A stretch of 34,544 nucleotides of DNA from Clostridia bacterium (GTDB taxonomy: Bacteria > Bacillota > Clostridia > Oscillospirales > Acutalibacteraceae). Each line of letters opens with the position of its first letter. Positions within the stretch are counted from its first letter, which is position 1. The notes under the pieces were generated by a model. It had not been told where the DNA came from and searched no databases. It saw nothing but the letters and a program-made list of their open reading frames with translations. The translations under genes were made by a program, and so were the position numbers. The stretch spans positions 1-34,544 of the forward strand of contig JAFYVE010000021.1 of assembly GCA_017549285.1 (NCBI GenBank), written 5' to 3'. This document shows, piece by piece, positions 1 to 8,500 of the stretch.

Positions 1-30
1 AGCAATAACGATTGAAAATCGTTCAATTAC

Positions 31-138
31 AATAAACCAAATAAATTAATTTGTTTTGTTAACGGAAATCAGAGATTTCCGATTTGTCTTCGACAAATGC
101 GGACCGATGTGGGCATCGGTCCCTACGATTGGTTTATT
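31..138. repeat. Intergenic palindromic repeat with three tandem hairpins
   Basis: Three perfect hairpins lie end to end. Stems are 64-70/74-80 (7 bp, 3-base loop), 82-88/92-98 (7 bp, 3-base loop) and 101-109/114-122 (9 bp, 4-base loop). The unit is bounded by a perfect 10-bp inverted repeat (31-40 and 129-138). There is no coding potential. This architecture is typical of non-coding palindromic repeats scattered between genes in gut clostridia. Family membership is my recollection; copy number cannot be tested from one window. It sits beyond the terminator of the neighbouring acyltransferase operon. Confidence 0.6.
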
Positions 139-164
139 CAATCATCCCGACAAATTCTGATTTA

Positions 165-191
165 TAAAAAAAACACCTCGTGAGAGGTGTT
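165..191 (-). terminator. Rho-independent terminator of the acyltransferase operon
   Basis: An 8-bp perfect stem (172-179 with 184-191, loop GTGA) is followed on the minus strand by a run of T (complement of the A-run 166-173). It begins about 5 bases after the stop codon at 197-199. T-runs flank both sides, so it could act in both directions. Confidence 0.85.
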
Positions 192-196
192 TTTTG

Positions 197-1471
197 TTAC
201 GCAATAATTGTATTTATATTCTTCTCCATAAGCTCAAAGAAACGGTTTACGATTTTCTTATCTTCATCGTTTCCTCTGACACACATTGAAAGGGTAATAA
301 CTTTCTTGTATGTAGTAACTGTCAGAAGAACAAAGGGTTTATATTTTACAGCACCCGACATAAATGCATCGACAGGCTCATTACCTTCCAAAGCATATTT
401 CTGACCGTTCAGAATACCGATATTACTCATAGCCATAAGAGGGTTTGAATAACCGATTTTTATAATTTCTTCCGAAACGGCGTGAGGCATAAAGCTGTAA
501 CCGAAATTGAGAAGAGGAAGTCCGTAAAGCCCCATAAACTTATCTTTTTTGAATCTGTTTGAGCTTTCAACAACATATTTTACGGTTTCAAAAATATCTT
601 TACCTCTTTCGGGAATGGCACACTGCATCCACGCAGTATGGTTTGTGAAGCCCTTACCTTCCATATTATCCATATGACGGCGCAGGTCAATGGCATTTGA
701 AATCATAATCTTATCACTTGCAGGATATTCTGCCAGCTCATAAATGCTGTAAAAATAGCTTGTAAGAAGGAGTTCGTTGATTGTGGCGCCGAGTTCTTTT
801 CCCTTAACTTTGAGCTTATCAAGAGTTTCTTCACTGAAGCTCTTTCTTGCAATAAATGACTTATCACGGATATTATCAGCTGTAAGGGGGAATCGGTGGT
901 CGTCTCTTTCGTTGATATTCTTGAAAAGACGACGGGCAACGCCTGCCTCGGTTTTTGAAAAGCCTGAATAAACATCTGTATATGAACGTGAGCCTGTTCT
1001 GAAGCTGACGGGGCTTACACCCTCTGCGACATACTTTGAGTAATTTTCGCAGAATTCCTGCAGGAAGTATTTAAGGTCACCGCCGTCCATACACATATGG
1101 TTTTCTATCATACAAAGAGTGCTTTTACCGTCTTTGATGAAGAGGGCAACCTTCATCTGTATGCTTTCGGTGGGAGCAATGTACTGTGTAAGGAATTCAT
1201 CACAGGCAGCCTCTATATCATCAGGATACTCTACCGTGAAAATATCATCAATGTGATAAGGCATAACTTCCCAATGAGTCCAGAGCTTCTTATCAACAAA
1301 CTTTGAATGAAGTACGGGAACTTTCTCAAAAGCACATATAAGCACGGTTTTAAGTGCTTCAATATCGGGAATAAAATCATATTTCAATTCAACGTGAACC
1401 ATTCTGTCGTTGAAATCACGGAACAGATAATGCATTTTATCCCACAGTTCGGCTTCAAGTCTGCGTTTCAT
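197..1471 (-). CDS. Condensation-domain-like acyltransferase
   Basis: 424 residues. The diagnostic feature is H125-x3-D129-G130 in the context ENHMCMDGGDL, the HxxxDG catalytic motif of the CoA-dependent acyltransferase superfamily (NRPS condensation domains, PapA-type acyltransferases, wax-ester synthase-like enzymes). The length matches a stand-alone, two-lobed condensation-type enzyme. No signal peptide or membrane segment is seen, so it should be cytosolic. It starts on the last base of the preceding gene's stop (TAATG overlap at 1469-1473), with GGAGG just upstream, so the two genes are translationally coupled. Acyl donor and acceptor cannot be read from sequence; no NRPS or PKS module is nearby. 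Acylation of a lipid, sugar or alcohol is possible. Confidence 0.7.
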   Translation of the reverse strand: MKRRLEAELWDKMHYLFRDFNDRMVHVELKYDFIPDIEALKTVLICAFEKVPVLHSKFVDKKLWTHWEVMPYHIDDIFTVEYPDDIEAACDEFLTQYIAPTESIQMKVALFIKDGKSTLCMIENHMCMDGGDLKYFLQEFCENYSKYVAEGVSPVSFRTGSRSYTDVYSGFSKTEAGVARRLFKNINERDDHRFPLTADNIRDKSFIARKSFSEETLDKLKVKGKELGATINELLLTSYFYSIYELAEYPASDKIMISNAIDLRRHMDNMEGKGFTNHTAWMQCAIPERGKDIFETVKYVVESSNRFKKDKFMGLYGLPLLNFGYSFMPHAVSEEIIKIGYSNPLMAMSNIGILNGQKYALEGNEPVDAFMSGAVKYKPFVLLTVTTYKKVITLSMCVRGNDEDKKIVNRFFELMEKNINTIIA

Positions 1472-2265
1472 TATTCCTCCACCTCCTGCTTATATGTAAA
1501 GTATTTCATATTACTTGCTATCATATAAATAATATATGCAAGGTCAGCAAAAAGACCAAGAAGAATAATTATCCAGCCTCCGCCCCATGTTACAACAGAG
1601 TTTGCAGCAAGAACAACATAAATCATTGTTGCAATTGCAGGCATATAAAAGAAAAATGAAATTGTACGGAGCTTCTGTTTTGTTCCGAAAGAAAAAATAA
1701 GATCACAGATAAGGGCTACTGCCACACCTGCAGGAAGAGTGGGCCAGACATAAAGTTCTGTAGGCACCATAATATGCAGGAAGAGGAATGTAAAAACAGC
1801 AAGAAGTATCGTACACAGAACAATCAGCACCCTTGCGATCGGGTGAAATACACGACGCATTGTGCAGAGCTTTGCAATAAGAAGTATAAAAAGAAAAATT
1901 ATAAGAGCAAAAACACCGCCAACGATTATAAGCCATGTTTTTCCCCATGCACACGTTACACCGCTTACAATGAAATATGTAACAAGCATAAGGACAATAA
2001 ATACAAGACTACCTACAGGCAGACCGATTTTGAGAAGTTTCTTTCTCTTTTTCTTTTTTTCAAATTCAATAAAATCTTCTTCAAGATTACCGGATTCAGA
2101 TATAACAAGGTCAGCTATGACATTTTCATCTGCAAGCCCGATACCGGAAAGCTCTTTCGATTTTGCTTTCATATCTTCAAGAACTTTTCTTTTATAGCGG
2201 TATGTGTTCTTATTATCTTCAAGATTTCTGCAAGAAGATTCAATATGTTCAATAAGTCGATTCAT
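1471..2265 (-). CDS. Membrane protein with permease-prefix-like N-terminus
   Basis: 264 residues. Residues 1-65 are soluble, charged and helical, resembling the permease prefix / DUF1700-like region found on clostridial membrane proteins. A lysine-rich stretch near residue 70 follows, then about six hydrophobic segments (roughly 76-98, 107-127, 134-155, 161-182, 194-214, 222-245). No catalytic motif is recognisable. The start is supported by AGGAGG six bases upstream. It is the first gene of a two-gene operon driven by the promoter at 2299-2327 and is coupled by a one-base overlap to the acyltransferase. A membrane role linked to the acylated product is a guess from context only. Confidence 0.6.
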   Translation of the reverse strand: MNRLIEHIESSCRNLEDNKNTYRYKRKVLEDMKAKSKELSGIGLADENVIADLVISESGNLEEDFIEFEKKKKRKKLLKIGLPVGSLVFIVLMLVTYFIVSGVTCAWGKTWLIIVGGVFALIIFLFILLIAKLCTMRRVFHPIARVLIVLCTILLAVFTFLFLHIMVPTELYVWPTLPAGVAVALICDLIFSFGTKQKLRTISFFFYMPAIATMIYVVLAANSVVTWGGGWIIILLGLFADLAYIIYMIASNMKYFTYKQEVEE

Positions 2266-2298
2266 ATAATTCCTCCTATATCATTATTTTACAAAATA

Positions 2299-2327
2299 AG
2301 TATAACAGAAATAATGATGTTATACAA
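2299..2327 (-). promoter_or_regulatory. Sigma-A promoter of the acyltransferase operon, with dyad
   Basis: On the minus strand TTGTAT (2322-2327) and TATACT (2299-2304) are separated by exactly 17 bases, about 34 bases upstream of the start codon. A perfect 6-bp inverted repeat, TATAAC (2301-2306) and GTTATA (2319-2324), overlaps both promoter boxes, which is a plausible repressor position. The regulator is unknown; the divergent XRE gene is one candidate. Confidence 0.65.
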
Positions 2328-2442
2328 TAATTTTCCTGAAATTAAATTTCCAAATTACAAATTTTTTGTTTATCGAAAAATAATTATATTTTATACAATG
2401 CTGTTACAATGGCTATACAGTAGGTAATAAGATATAGGATTG

Positions 2443-2478
2443 AAACTCCGTTCGGAAAGTGCAGGACGGAGTTTTTTT
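2443..2478 (+). terminator. Orphan plus-strand terminator, possible small RNA
   Basis: Stem 2443-2451 (AAACTCCGT) pairs with 2466-2474 and runs into eight T. Every gene to the left is on the minus strand, so no plus-strand gene ends here. The rest of 2266-2570 contains only the promoter elements listed. A weak promoter-like sequence (TTGTTT at 2366) precedes it, so a roughly 70-80 base transcript is possible but unproven. Confidence 0.6.
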
Positions 2479-2542
2479 TCAGGTTGATTTATGTATATAT
2501 AAACTCACTCACACGGTTATTTTCTTTTATCATTATCCGGGT

Positions 2543-2563
2543 TATAATAGCATCATAAGGAGG
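2543..2563 (+). promoter_or_regulatory. -10 box and RBS of the XRE regulator
   Basis: A perfect TATAAT lies at 2543-2548, but the -35 position (near 2520-2525) has only a poor match. AAGGAGG at 2557-2563 is seven bases from the ATG at 2571. If transcription starts 6-7 bases after the -10 box, the message is almost leaderless, beginning close to the RBS. Confidence 0.5.
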
Positions 2564-2570
2564 AATCAGA

Positions 2571-3098
2571 ATGAACACACAGAAAGTCGGCTCACAGATT
2601 TCCATACTCAGAAAAGCAAAAGGAATCACTCAGAATGAACTCGGAGAGAGAATCGGAGTATCTTTTCAGGCTGTCAGCAAATGGGAAAGAGGCGAAACTC
2701 TGCCCGATACAGCCATTTTACCCGACCTTGCAAAAATTCTTGAAACAACAATTGATAACATCTTGCTCGGCAACGAAAAAGTCATTGAATATAAAGGAAA
2801 ATGCACCGTTTCTGACATAAAAAACGGTCTTCTTTGCCTTAAAAATGCAGGTGAATACTTGTGCAAAGATAATATCATTTACCGTGCTGCAATCGACGGC
2901 ATAAATTCAGAACTTAACACCGATATTGCACCTGCTTTTTCGGATGATTATATTTTTGAAGCATTTCTTGCCGAAGCAGTTATCAGCAACCTCACATCAG
3001 GGATGTATGTTGACATCAGTGACGTGAAAAACAATTTCAAATACGACCATTTCAAGAATATCGTTGTTGATTACTGCAATAAACACGGGATTAAATAA
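2571..3098 (+). CDS. XRE-family helix-turn-helix regulator
   Basis: 175 residues. Residues 6-62 form a classic Cro/CI-type HTH (QNELGERIGV and QAVSKWERG mark the two recognition helices), ending in the DNILLG segment common in clostridial XRE proteins. Residues 70-175 are an uncharacterised helical domain that probably senses a ligand or mediates dimerisation; it has no peptidase or cupin motif. It lies immediately upstream of the GH27 gene on the same strand and divergent from the acyltransferase operon, so either could be its target. The GH27 gene has its own promoter just after this stop codon, allowing both co-transcription and independent expression. Confidence 0.85.
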   Translation: MNTQKVGSQISILRKAKGITQNELGERIGVSFQAVSKWERGETLPDTAILPDLAKILETTIDNILLGNEKVIEYKGKCTVSDIKNGLLCLKNAGEYLCKDNIIYRAAIDGINSELNTDIAPAFSDDYIFEAFLAEAVISNLTSGMYVDISDVKNNFKYDHFKNIVVDYCNKHGIK

Positions 3099-3103
3099 AA
3101 ACC

Positions 3104-3132
3104 TTGTTTTTGTCTTTTTCAGGTGATATAAT
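3104..3132 (+). promoter_or_regulatory. Sigma-A promoter of the GH27 gene
   Basis: TTGTTT (3104-3109), 17 bases, then a perfect TATAAT (3127-3132). It starts five bases after the XRE stop codon and fits transcription starting near 3139, about 25 bases before the ATG at 3164. Confidence 0.75.
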
Positions 3133-3163
3133 AAATGAAAAACCTGAAAAGAGGTATATCTTT

Positions 3164-4471
3164 ATGCATAAAAAATTAGCTCCCACTCCCCCTATGGGAT
3201 GGAACAGCTGGGACTGCTACGGTGCGGCTGTAAATGAAGAACAACTACTTGCAAATGCCGATTATATGGCAGAACATCTCAAAGATTACGGCTGGGAATA
3301 CGTTGTTTGCGATATTCAGTGGTCTGAACCCACGGCAAACAGTTTTTACTATCATTACTTTGCTCCCCTTTGCATGGATGAATTTTCACGTCTCATCCCC
3401 TCAGTTGAACGTTTCCCTTCATCCGCAGACGGAAAAGGTTTTAAACCTATTGCCGATTACATTCATTCACTCGGTCTTAAATTCGGTATTCATATTATGA
3501 GAGGTATTCCCCGTCAGGCAGCACATCAGAATACAAAAATCAAGTGTGAAGGACTCACTGCAAGAGATATTGCACATCCGACTTCAATCTGCAAATGGAA
3601 TCCCGATATGTACGGTGTTGATACAGGCAAAAAAGGTGCTCAGGAATACTATGACTCAATTTTTGAGCTGTATGCTTCATGGGGTGTTGACTACATCAAG
3701 TGTGATGATATCGCTAACACAGAAATGTTCCCCGATAACCCATACTCAGCGAGAAAAGAAATCGAAATGCTCCGCAAAGCCATTGATAATTGCGGTAGGG
3801 ATATGGTGCTGAGCCTCTCCCCCGGTCCTGCTCCGGTATGGGAACACGAGCACCTTGCGGCAAATGCCAATATGTGGCGTATGACGGGTGATTTCTGGGA
3901 TGAATGGAGCAAACTCCATGCAATGTTTGAGCGTTGTTTTGCCTGGCAGGAATATGTTCAGCCCGGTGCATGGCCTGACTGCGATATGCTCCCCTTAGGT
4001 AGAATACAGATAACAGAAGAACTCCCCCAATACAGAAACCGCTATACACGTTTCACTCACGATGAACAGATTACAATGATGACTCTGTGGGGAATATTCC
4101 GTTCACCCCTTATGATGGGCGGTGAAATGCGTGAAAACGATGAATTCACCCTTTCACTTCTTCAGAACAGAGAACTTATTGATATGCTTAAAAATTCAAG
4201 CGGCGCAAGACAGTTCAGCCGTGAAGAAACAGACGGCAAAGGTGAAATCATATGGACTTCGACAGGTGTAAACTGCAAATATGTTGCTCTCTTCAATACC
4301 GATGACACTGAAAGAGAAATCAGTTTTGATATAACAGATATCTCAATCGGTGGTGTAAAATACAGCGTTCACGATATGTGGAAACATGAGGAATATGCCG
4401 TAACTGAAAATGAATTCTCAGCAAAAGTAAATCCTCACGGTGCAAGACTTTTCAGAATAGAAATAAAATAA
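3164..4471 (+). CDS. GH27 alpha-galactosidase-like glycoside hydrolase
   Basis: 435 residues from the ATG at 3164, preceded by AAAAGAGG. A longer frame opens with TTG at 3104, but that codon is the promoter -35 box, so I reject it. GH27 hallmarks: PTPPMGWNSWDCYG at residues 8-20, VVCDIQW (47-53), CSWNPD-like CKWNPDMYGVD (143-153), WGVDYIKCD with the likely nucleophile D181, and RMTGD with the likely acid/base D243. A C-terminal beta-sandwich follows from about residue 355. No signal peptide is present, so it should act inside the cell on imported galactosides such as raffinose- or melibiose-type sugars. GH27 also contains beta-L-arabinopyranosidases and isomalto-dextranases, so the exact substrate is open. 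No transporter is adjacent. Confidence 0.88.
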   Translation: MHKKLAPTPPMGWNSWDCYGAAVNEEQLLANADYMAEHLKDYGWEYVVCDIQWSEPTANSFYYHYFAPLCMDEFSRLIPSVERFPSSADGKGFKPIADYIHSLGLKFGIHIMRGIPRQAAHQNTKIKCEGLTARDIAHPTSICKWNPDMYGVDTGKKGAQEYYDSIFELYASWGVDYIKCDDIANTEMFPDNPYSARKEIEMLRKAIDNCGRDMVLSLSPGPAPVWEHEHLAANANMWRMTGDFWDEWSKLHAMFERCFAWQEYVQPGAWPDCDMLPLGRIQITEELPQYRNRYTRFTHDEQITMMTLWGIFRSPLMMGGEMRENDEFTLSLLQNRELIDMLKNSSGARQFSREETDGKGEIIWTSTGVNCKYVALFNTDDTEREISFDITDISIGGVKYSVHDMWKHEEYAVTENEFSAKVNPHGARLFRIEIK

Positions 4472-4484
4472 CTCTTAAAAAAAC

Positions 4485-4787
4485 AAACCCACCTTTGGGC
4501 GACACTTCGTAAGGAAGTTAAGCCATAAAATTTGTTATTTTGGCGCATAACTGCGTTAAAAATGCTCGAAATCCACAAAGGATTTCTGTGCTTTTTGCCT
4601 TATTCTGCATCCAAACTAAACAAATTTTAAGGTGCAAAGCAGTTTTTATCGAGTAATTTTTCGTTTGAACAATATGATAAAATCCCCGCAATACTGACGT
4701 ATTACGGGGATTTTTCATGCAGTTCAGGCGGAAAAGGACCGATAAAAACCTAACTTCCTTGCGGAGTGTCGCCCTTAAGGTGGGTTT
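4485..4787. mobile_element. MITE-like non-coding element with terminal inverted repeats
   Basis: The left arm (4485-4520) and right arm (4751-4787) are inverted copies of 36-37 bases that differ by two transitions and a small indel near the middle. Nested inside are a perfect 11-bp inverted repeat (4526-4536 and 4619-4629), a small hairpin (4569-4586) and a strong hairpin (4681-4715). The element fills the 328 bases between the convergent GH27 and zinc-ribbon genes. The short open frame inside it (4518-4718, minus strand) looks like structure-derived translation rather than a gene. There is no transposase. Target duplication cannot be confirmed. Confidence 0.7.
4680..4716. terminator. Bidirectional terminator-like hairpin inside the repeat element
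   Basis: AATCCCCG and CGGGGATT arms extend to a stem of about 15 bp with one mismatch and a short loop, with A-rich sequence before and T-rich sequence after on both strands. It could end the GH27 transcript from the left and the long minus-strand transcript from the right. Confidence 0.6.
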
Positions 4788-4799
4788 TTAATTACGGAA

Positions 4800-5477
4800 T
4801 TAGCCGTACATATTGAAATGTTCGTTCATCTTATTAACAGCCTTAAAGAACTTGTGGATAAAAATGAAGGGACCGACAATAATAATACCACCGAGAACAC
4901 CCCAAAGCCAGAAGTCTTTAGCTGAGAAGTGGAAATCAACCTGACGTCTCTTAAGTTCGTCACCGATACGATTGCAGATTTTGTGAATCCATACAACAGC
5001 AGCGATTCCTAATGTAAGAGGTGTGATAAGGAAGATTAACAGATAGTAATTCATTGTCTTCTTGCCGTCATAACGTGAACAAACAAGATTAACGTCATCA
5101 GTAATCTGTCCGTATACAATAAGTGCATAAATACCGAAAGTAATCATTGACAGAAGAAGTGTTTTGATAAAGCTTCTGTTTGTTTTTAACTGTGCAACGG
5201 GCATCGCATTTGGCTGAGGAGCGTTAGCCGCAAAGTTCTGCTGAGGAGCAAAGTTCTGCTGAGGAGCAAAGTTCTGCTGAGGAGCATACTGAGGCTGTGC
5301 AGGACTTGCCTGATTCTGATAATTAAACTGAGGCATCATATCGGGTGTTAAAACAGTGGTTGCGTTGGGATCTGCCGCATTATTTACGGGAGCCTCCGCC
5401 TGAGCGAACTGAGTACCGCAATGATAGCAGAAGCGTGCATTATCTTCCACCTGATTATTACAGTTAGGACATATCAT
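4800..5477 (-). CDS. Zinc-ribbon DUF4234-type membrane protein with TTVL motif
   Basis: 225 residues. The N-terminal zinc ribbon uses C3-x2-C6 and C17-x2-C20. It is followed by a low-complexity linker (residues 25-98) with a TTVL motif at 40-43 and three tandem APQQNF units (65-82), then a DUF4234-like region with three membrane segments (about 103-123, 143-165, 188-210). AAGGAGT lies upstream of the ATG. It is the last gene of the long minus-strand unit, 62 bases after the giant surface protein. The TTVL motif also occurs in two other proteins of the unit, suggesting it is a kinase substrate or FHA ligand. DUF4234 proteins have no established biochemical role. Confidence 0.75.
   Translation of the reverse strand: MICPNCNNQVEDNARFCYHCGTQFAQAEAPVNNAADPNATTVLTPDMMPQFNYQNQASPAQPQYAPQQNFAPQQNFAPQQNFAANAPQPNAMPVAQLKTNRSFIKTLLLSMITFGIYALIVYGQITDDVNLVCSRYDGKKTMNYYLLIFLITPLTLGIAAVVWIHKICNRIGDELKRRQVDFHFSAKDFWLWGVLGGIIIVGPFIFIHKFFKAVNKMNEHFNMYG
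5232..5285 (-). repeat. Three tandem 18-bp repeats in the zinc-ribbon gene linker
   Basis: Three copies of an 18-base unit encode APQQNF three times (residues 65-82). The copies are nearly identical at DNA level, so slippage in copy number is likely between strains. The unit lies in the flexible linker between the zinc ribbon and the membrane domain. Confidence 0.85.
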
Positions 5478-5500
5478 AATTCAAAACTCCTTTTTTATCT

Positions 5501-5531
5501 GAGCGATTGCCGTTTTTTACGGCAACCGCTC
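5501..5531 (-). promoter_or_regulatory. Intergenic stem-loop between giant protein and zinc-ribbon genes
   Basis: A 13-bp stem (5501-5513 with 5519-5531) closes a 5-base loop. One position is a G-U wobble in the minus-strand RNA but an A-C mismatch in the plus-strand RNA, so the structure suits the minus transcript. On the minus strand it is followed by an A-rich stretch rather than U, so it is not a standard terminator there; the T-run lies on the plus side. It may stabilise or process the mRNA, or cause partial attenuation. Confidence 0.6.
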
Positions 5532-5539
5532 ATTTTTTA

Positions 5540-8500
5540 TTACTTCTGTTTCTTTTCGTCTTTTCTTCTCTTATAAACCACAAGGAAAACGATAAGACCT
5601 GCGAGAACAATCACACCTGCAATAGAACCATAGAACAACGGTTTATTGTTGTAGAATTGAATCCAGATGTTGGTTGTAACGAAGAAATCGCTGATATCGC
5701 TTTCGTGAGTATTGCCTGCAGCATCGACTGCAACAACCTTAACTGAATGCGAGGTGTATGTATCATCACCCGGAACTGTGAATGTAAAGTCATCACCGCT
5801 GTCAAGAAGTGTCTGTAAAGCTTCACCTTCCCATTTTGCAAACTCTTTACCGTCAAGGTAAACTGTAAGCTTTGTAAGGTTAAGGTTATCAGCACCGGAG
5901 AACATTACTTCATAGCTTTCAACAGGATATGTTGCACCATTTGCAAGGTTCTTGATATTGAGTGTAGGAGCAGTCTTGTCAACGATGAAGCCGATATCTG
6001 TATTCTTTGTATCAAGGGTATTCTGAGCTTCATTACCTGCAGCGTCCTTTGAATATACAGTTATCTTATAAACACCGTCATCTGCAAAGTTCTCTTTGAA
6101 GATTGTGTATGTATAATCATACCACTTGCCATTACCGCCTGTTACGGTAATCTTATAATCCTTATCTTTCTCAAGTTCGATTATCTTACTATTCTTGTTA
6201 AGAGTAATCTTGATATCTGAAAGTTCAGTTGCATTAACTTCACGGATAACTACATCAGTTGCTTCCTTAACGTGTGAGTTATTAAGCTTCTTTGTAGAAT
6301 CATCAAGTGTGTAAACAGAACCGAAGCGGTTTACAGAGAAGTTGATGGTCTTTGTAACCTGTCTGCCGGCCATATCAGAAATGCTTGCAGTAAGTGTATA
6401 AATATCATCAATCTTTTCTTCTCTTGCAAAGTCAGAGAAATTGAACTGTTTACCGTTGTGTACTTCTGAATAACCGCCTACGGGAGAAACTGCTCCTCTG
6501 TTTGCACCTGTGAGTGTGAGTCTGATGCTGTTGGGATTATAGTTAGTATCTGTGCATGTTACAACAGGCTTGATAACATCGCCATAAGGCATCTTATCAA
6601 CAACATCCTTGAACTCAATAACAGGATCAGTGTTATCTACATAGAATGATTCTGCTGCATAATCAGCAATATTATTACCTGCAAGGTCTCTGAAATCGAT
6701 ATCGAATGAATAGAGAGCATCACCGGGATAATTGATTATTGCTGTGTGCTTATCGCCTTCTGTCTTCCAAGCGCCTACTGAAGGAAGAGTTGTGTTAGCA
6801 CCGTCATCAGTTGCTGTAAGACTGAGAGCGATACGATCCTGAGTGAAGTTGTGTTCATCGATAACAACAGTAGCAGTTCTGCCTGAGCTGAAGTAGTTTG
6901 TATTTGCAGCATTGTTGTTATCATAAGTTACTGTTACAACAGGGATAGTCTTATCAACTGTGAAATCCTTTGCTGCTACTGAAGCACCATAGTTCACAGC
7001 TGCAGTCTTAAGACCGGCTTTATCAGTAAACTGAGCATCAAATGTGTAGTCACCGTCTGCATTGTAAAGGAGTGTTGCTGTATGAACAGTATCATCCTTG
7101 TTAAGCTTACCTTCTGTTGTCTTCCATGCAGAAATAACAGGAATAATTTCATCAGTATTTGTAATTGTTGTGATGAAGTCTTTTGCATCGAAGTTACGTT
7201 CTGTAACCTTGATTGTAGCAGTTCTGTCTGCCTTGAAGTATTTACTGCTGTCTGCATTGTTGTTATTGTATGTAATATCAACCTTGGGAGCAGTAATATC
7301 GACCTTGATTACACAGTAGCTGTTAGCATTTGCCTGTGAATTATCAACATAATTGAGTGAGTTATCAGTTGCGTAAACAACAATCTGAATGTTGTTACTG
7401 TTGTTCTTTGCTGCTTCAACAACGATTTCCTTTGTGATTGACTGAACAAGTTCAGACTGTTTGGGATTTACGATTGTGAAGTTGAAGAGTTCGCCTTCCT
7501 GTGTGGGAACATCCGGTGTAGCTGAATCTCTGTCGAATACAGCATATTTAACATTCTTAAGACCTGAATATGTACCACTTACAAGAGGATCTTTTACTGT
7601 GATTGTGACCTTTACATCATCACTGTAAATGCCGTTTACAGGCTTTTCGGGTACAGCTGAAATTTCAGGTGCAACTGATTCATCAAGAGGATGCTGATCA
7701 TCGATGAGCAATCCGTTTGTGCTGATGTATGTGTAGTTACCTGCGTTATCTGTGATCTTAAGGTAAACTGTAAACTGAGTATTTGCATTTACATCAAAGT
7801 CATTATAGGGTTTCCACATTGTTACCTTATCAAGGTCTGCAAATTTCAATGCATCTGTTTCATCTGTCGCATTTGCAGAAATAGGCATATAATATTCAAC
7901 CTTCATAATGGGCGATGTTTTATCAGCATTTGAAGCAGTAATAGAAATCTGCTTGTTTGACCAGAAACCGAATACAAGATTTTCAACAAGACCGGTCCAT
8001 GTTTCTGTTCTTGAAGAATTATCTGTATTTTTTGAAGTTGCAGTAATGCTTCCTGTAGGAGCAGTATTATCAACTGTGAACTTATAAGGTGTCTTCTGTC
8101 CTGTTACATCAACAGGAATATTTTTGTTATCTGCCTTATCAGCATATTCTATTGCAAATGTGTAATTTGCATTTGCAGCATATGTGATAACAGCTGTATG
8201 AACAGCTTCATCAGGAGTTGCGCCTTCAACTGTTGTCCAATCACTGATTGTGTAAGCACTGTTTACTTCTTTTTTGTCAACATCAACAGCAGTAATTGTG
8301 ATACCGTCTGTTGCGAGAGCTTTATTGAAATGAAGTGTTCTTTCAGTGATTTCAACAGTTGCTGTTCTTGAAGTGTAATAACCTTCAACTGCACCTTCGT
8401 TGAATGTATCTGCATATGTAACCTTTATTGAAGGAGCTACAACGTCGATATCAAGCTTCTGGCTTGTTTCTGTATAGTTACCTGCATTGTCGGTAACACC

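Noticed and set aside
1774-2427. Long plus-strand frame opposite the membrane protein gene
   Set aside because: It is antisense to a gene with good RBS, promoter and hydrophobic pattern; its Lys/Asn-rich product is typical of an AT-rich shadow frame.
3104-3163. TTG start extending the GH27 protein by 20 residues
   Set aside because: The TTG is the -35 hexamer of the promoter, the extension lies upstream of the transcription start, and family homology begins at PTPPMGWNSW.
4518-4718. 66-codon minus-strand frame inside the repeat element
   Set aside because: It lies wholly within the palindromic element, has no convincing RBS, and is better explained as translation of structured repeat DNA.
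5501-5531. Standard terminator for the giant protein gene
   Set aside because: The T-run is on the plus-strand side; after the stem the minus strand continues with AGATAAAAAAGG, which would not terminate.
5540-5640. Sortase LPXTG anchor in the giant protein
   Set aside because: The C-terminus has a membrane helix and basic tail, but no LPXTG-like motif precedes it.
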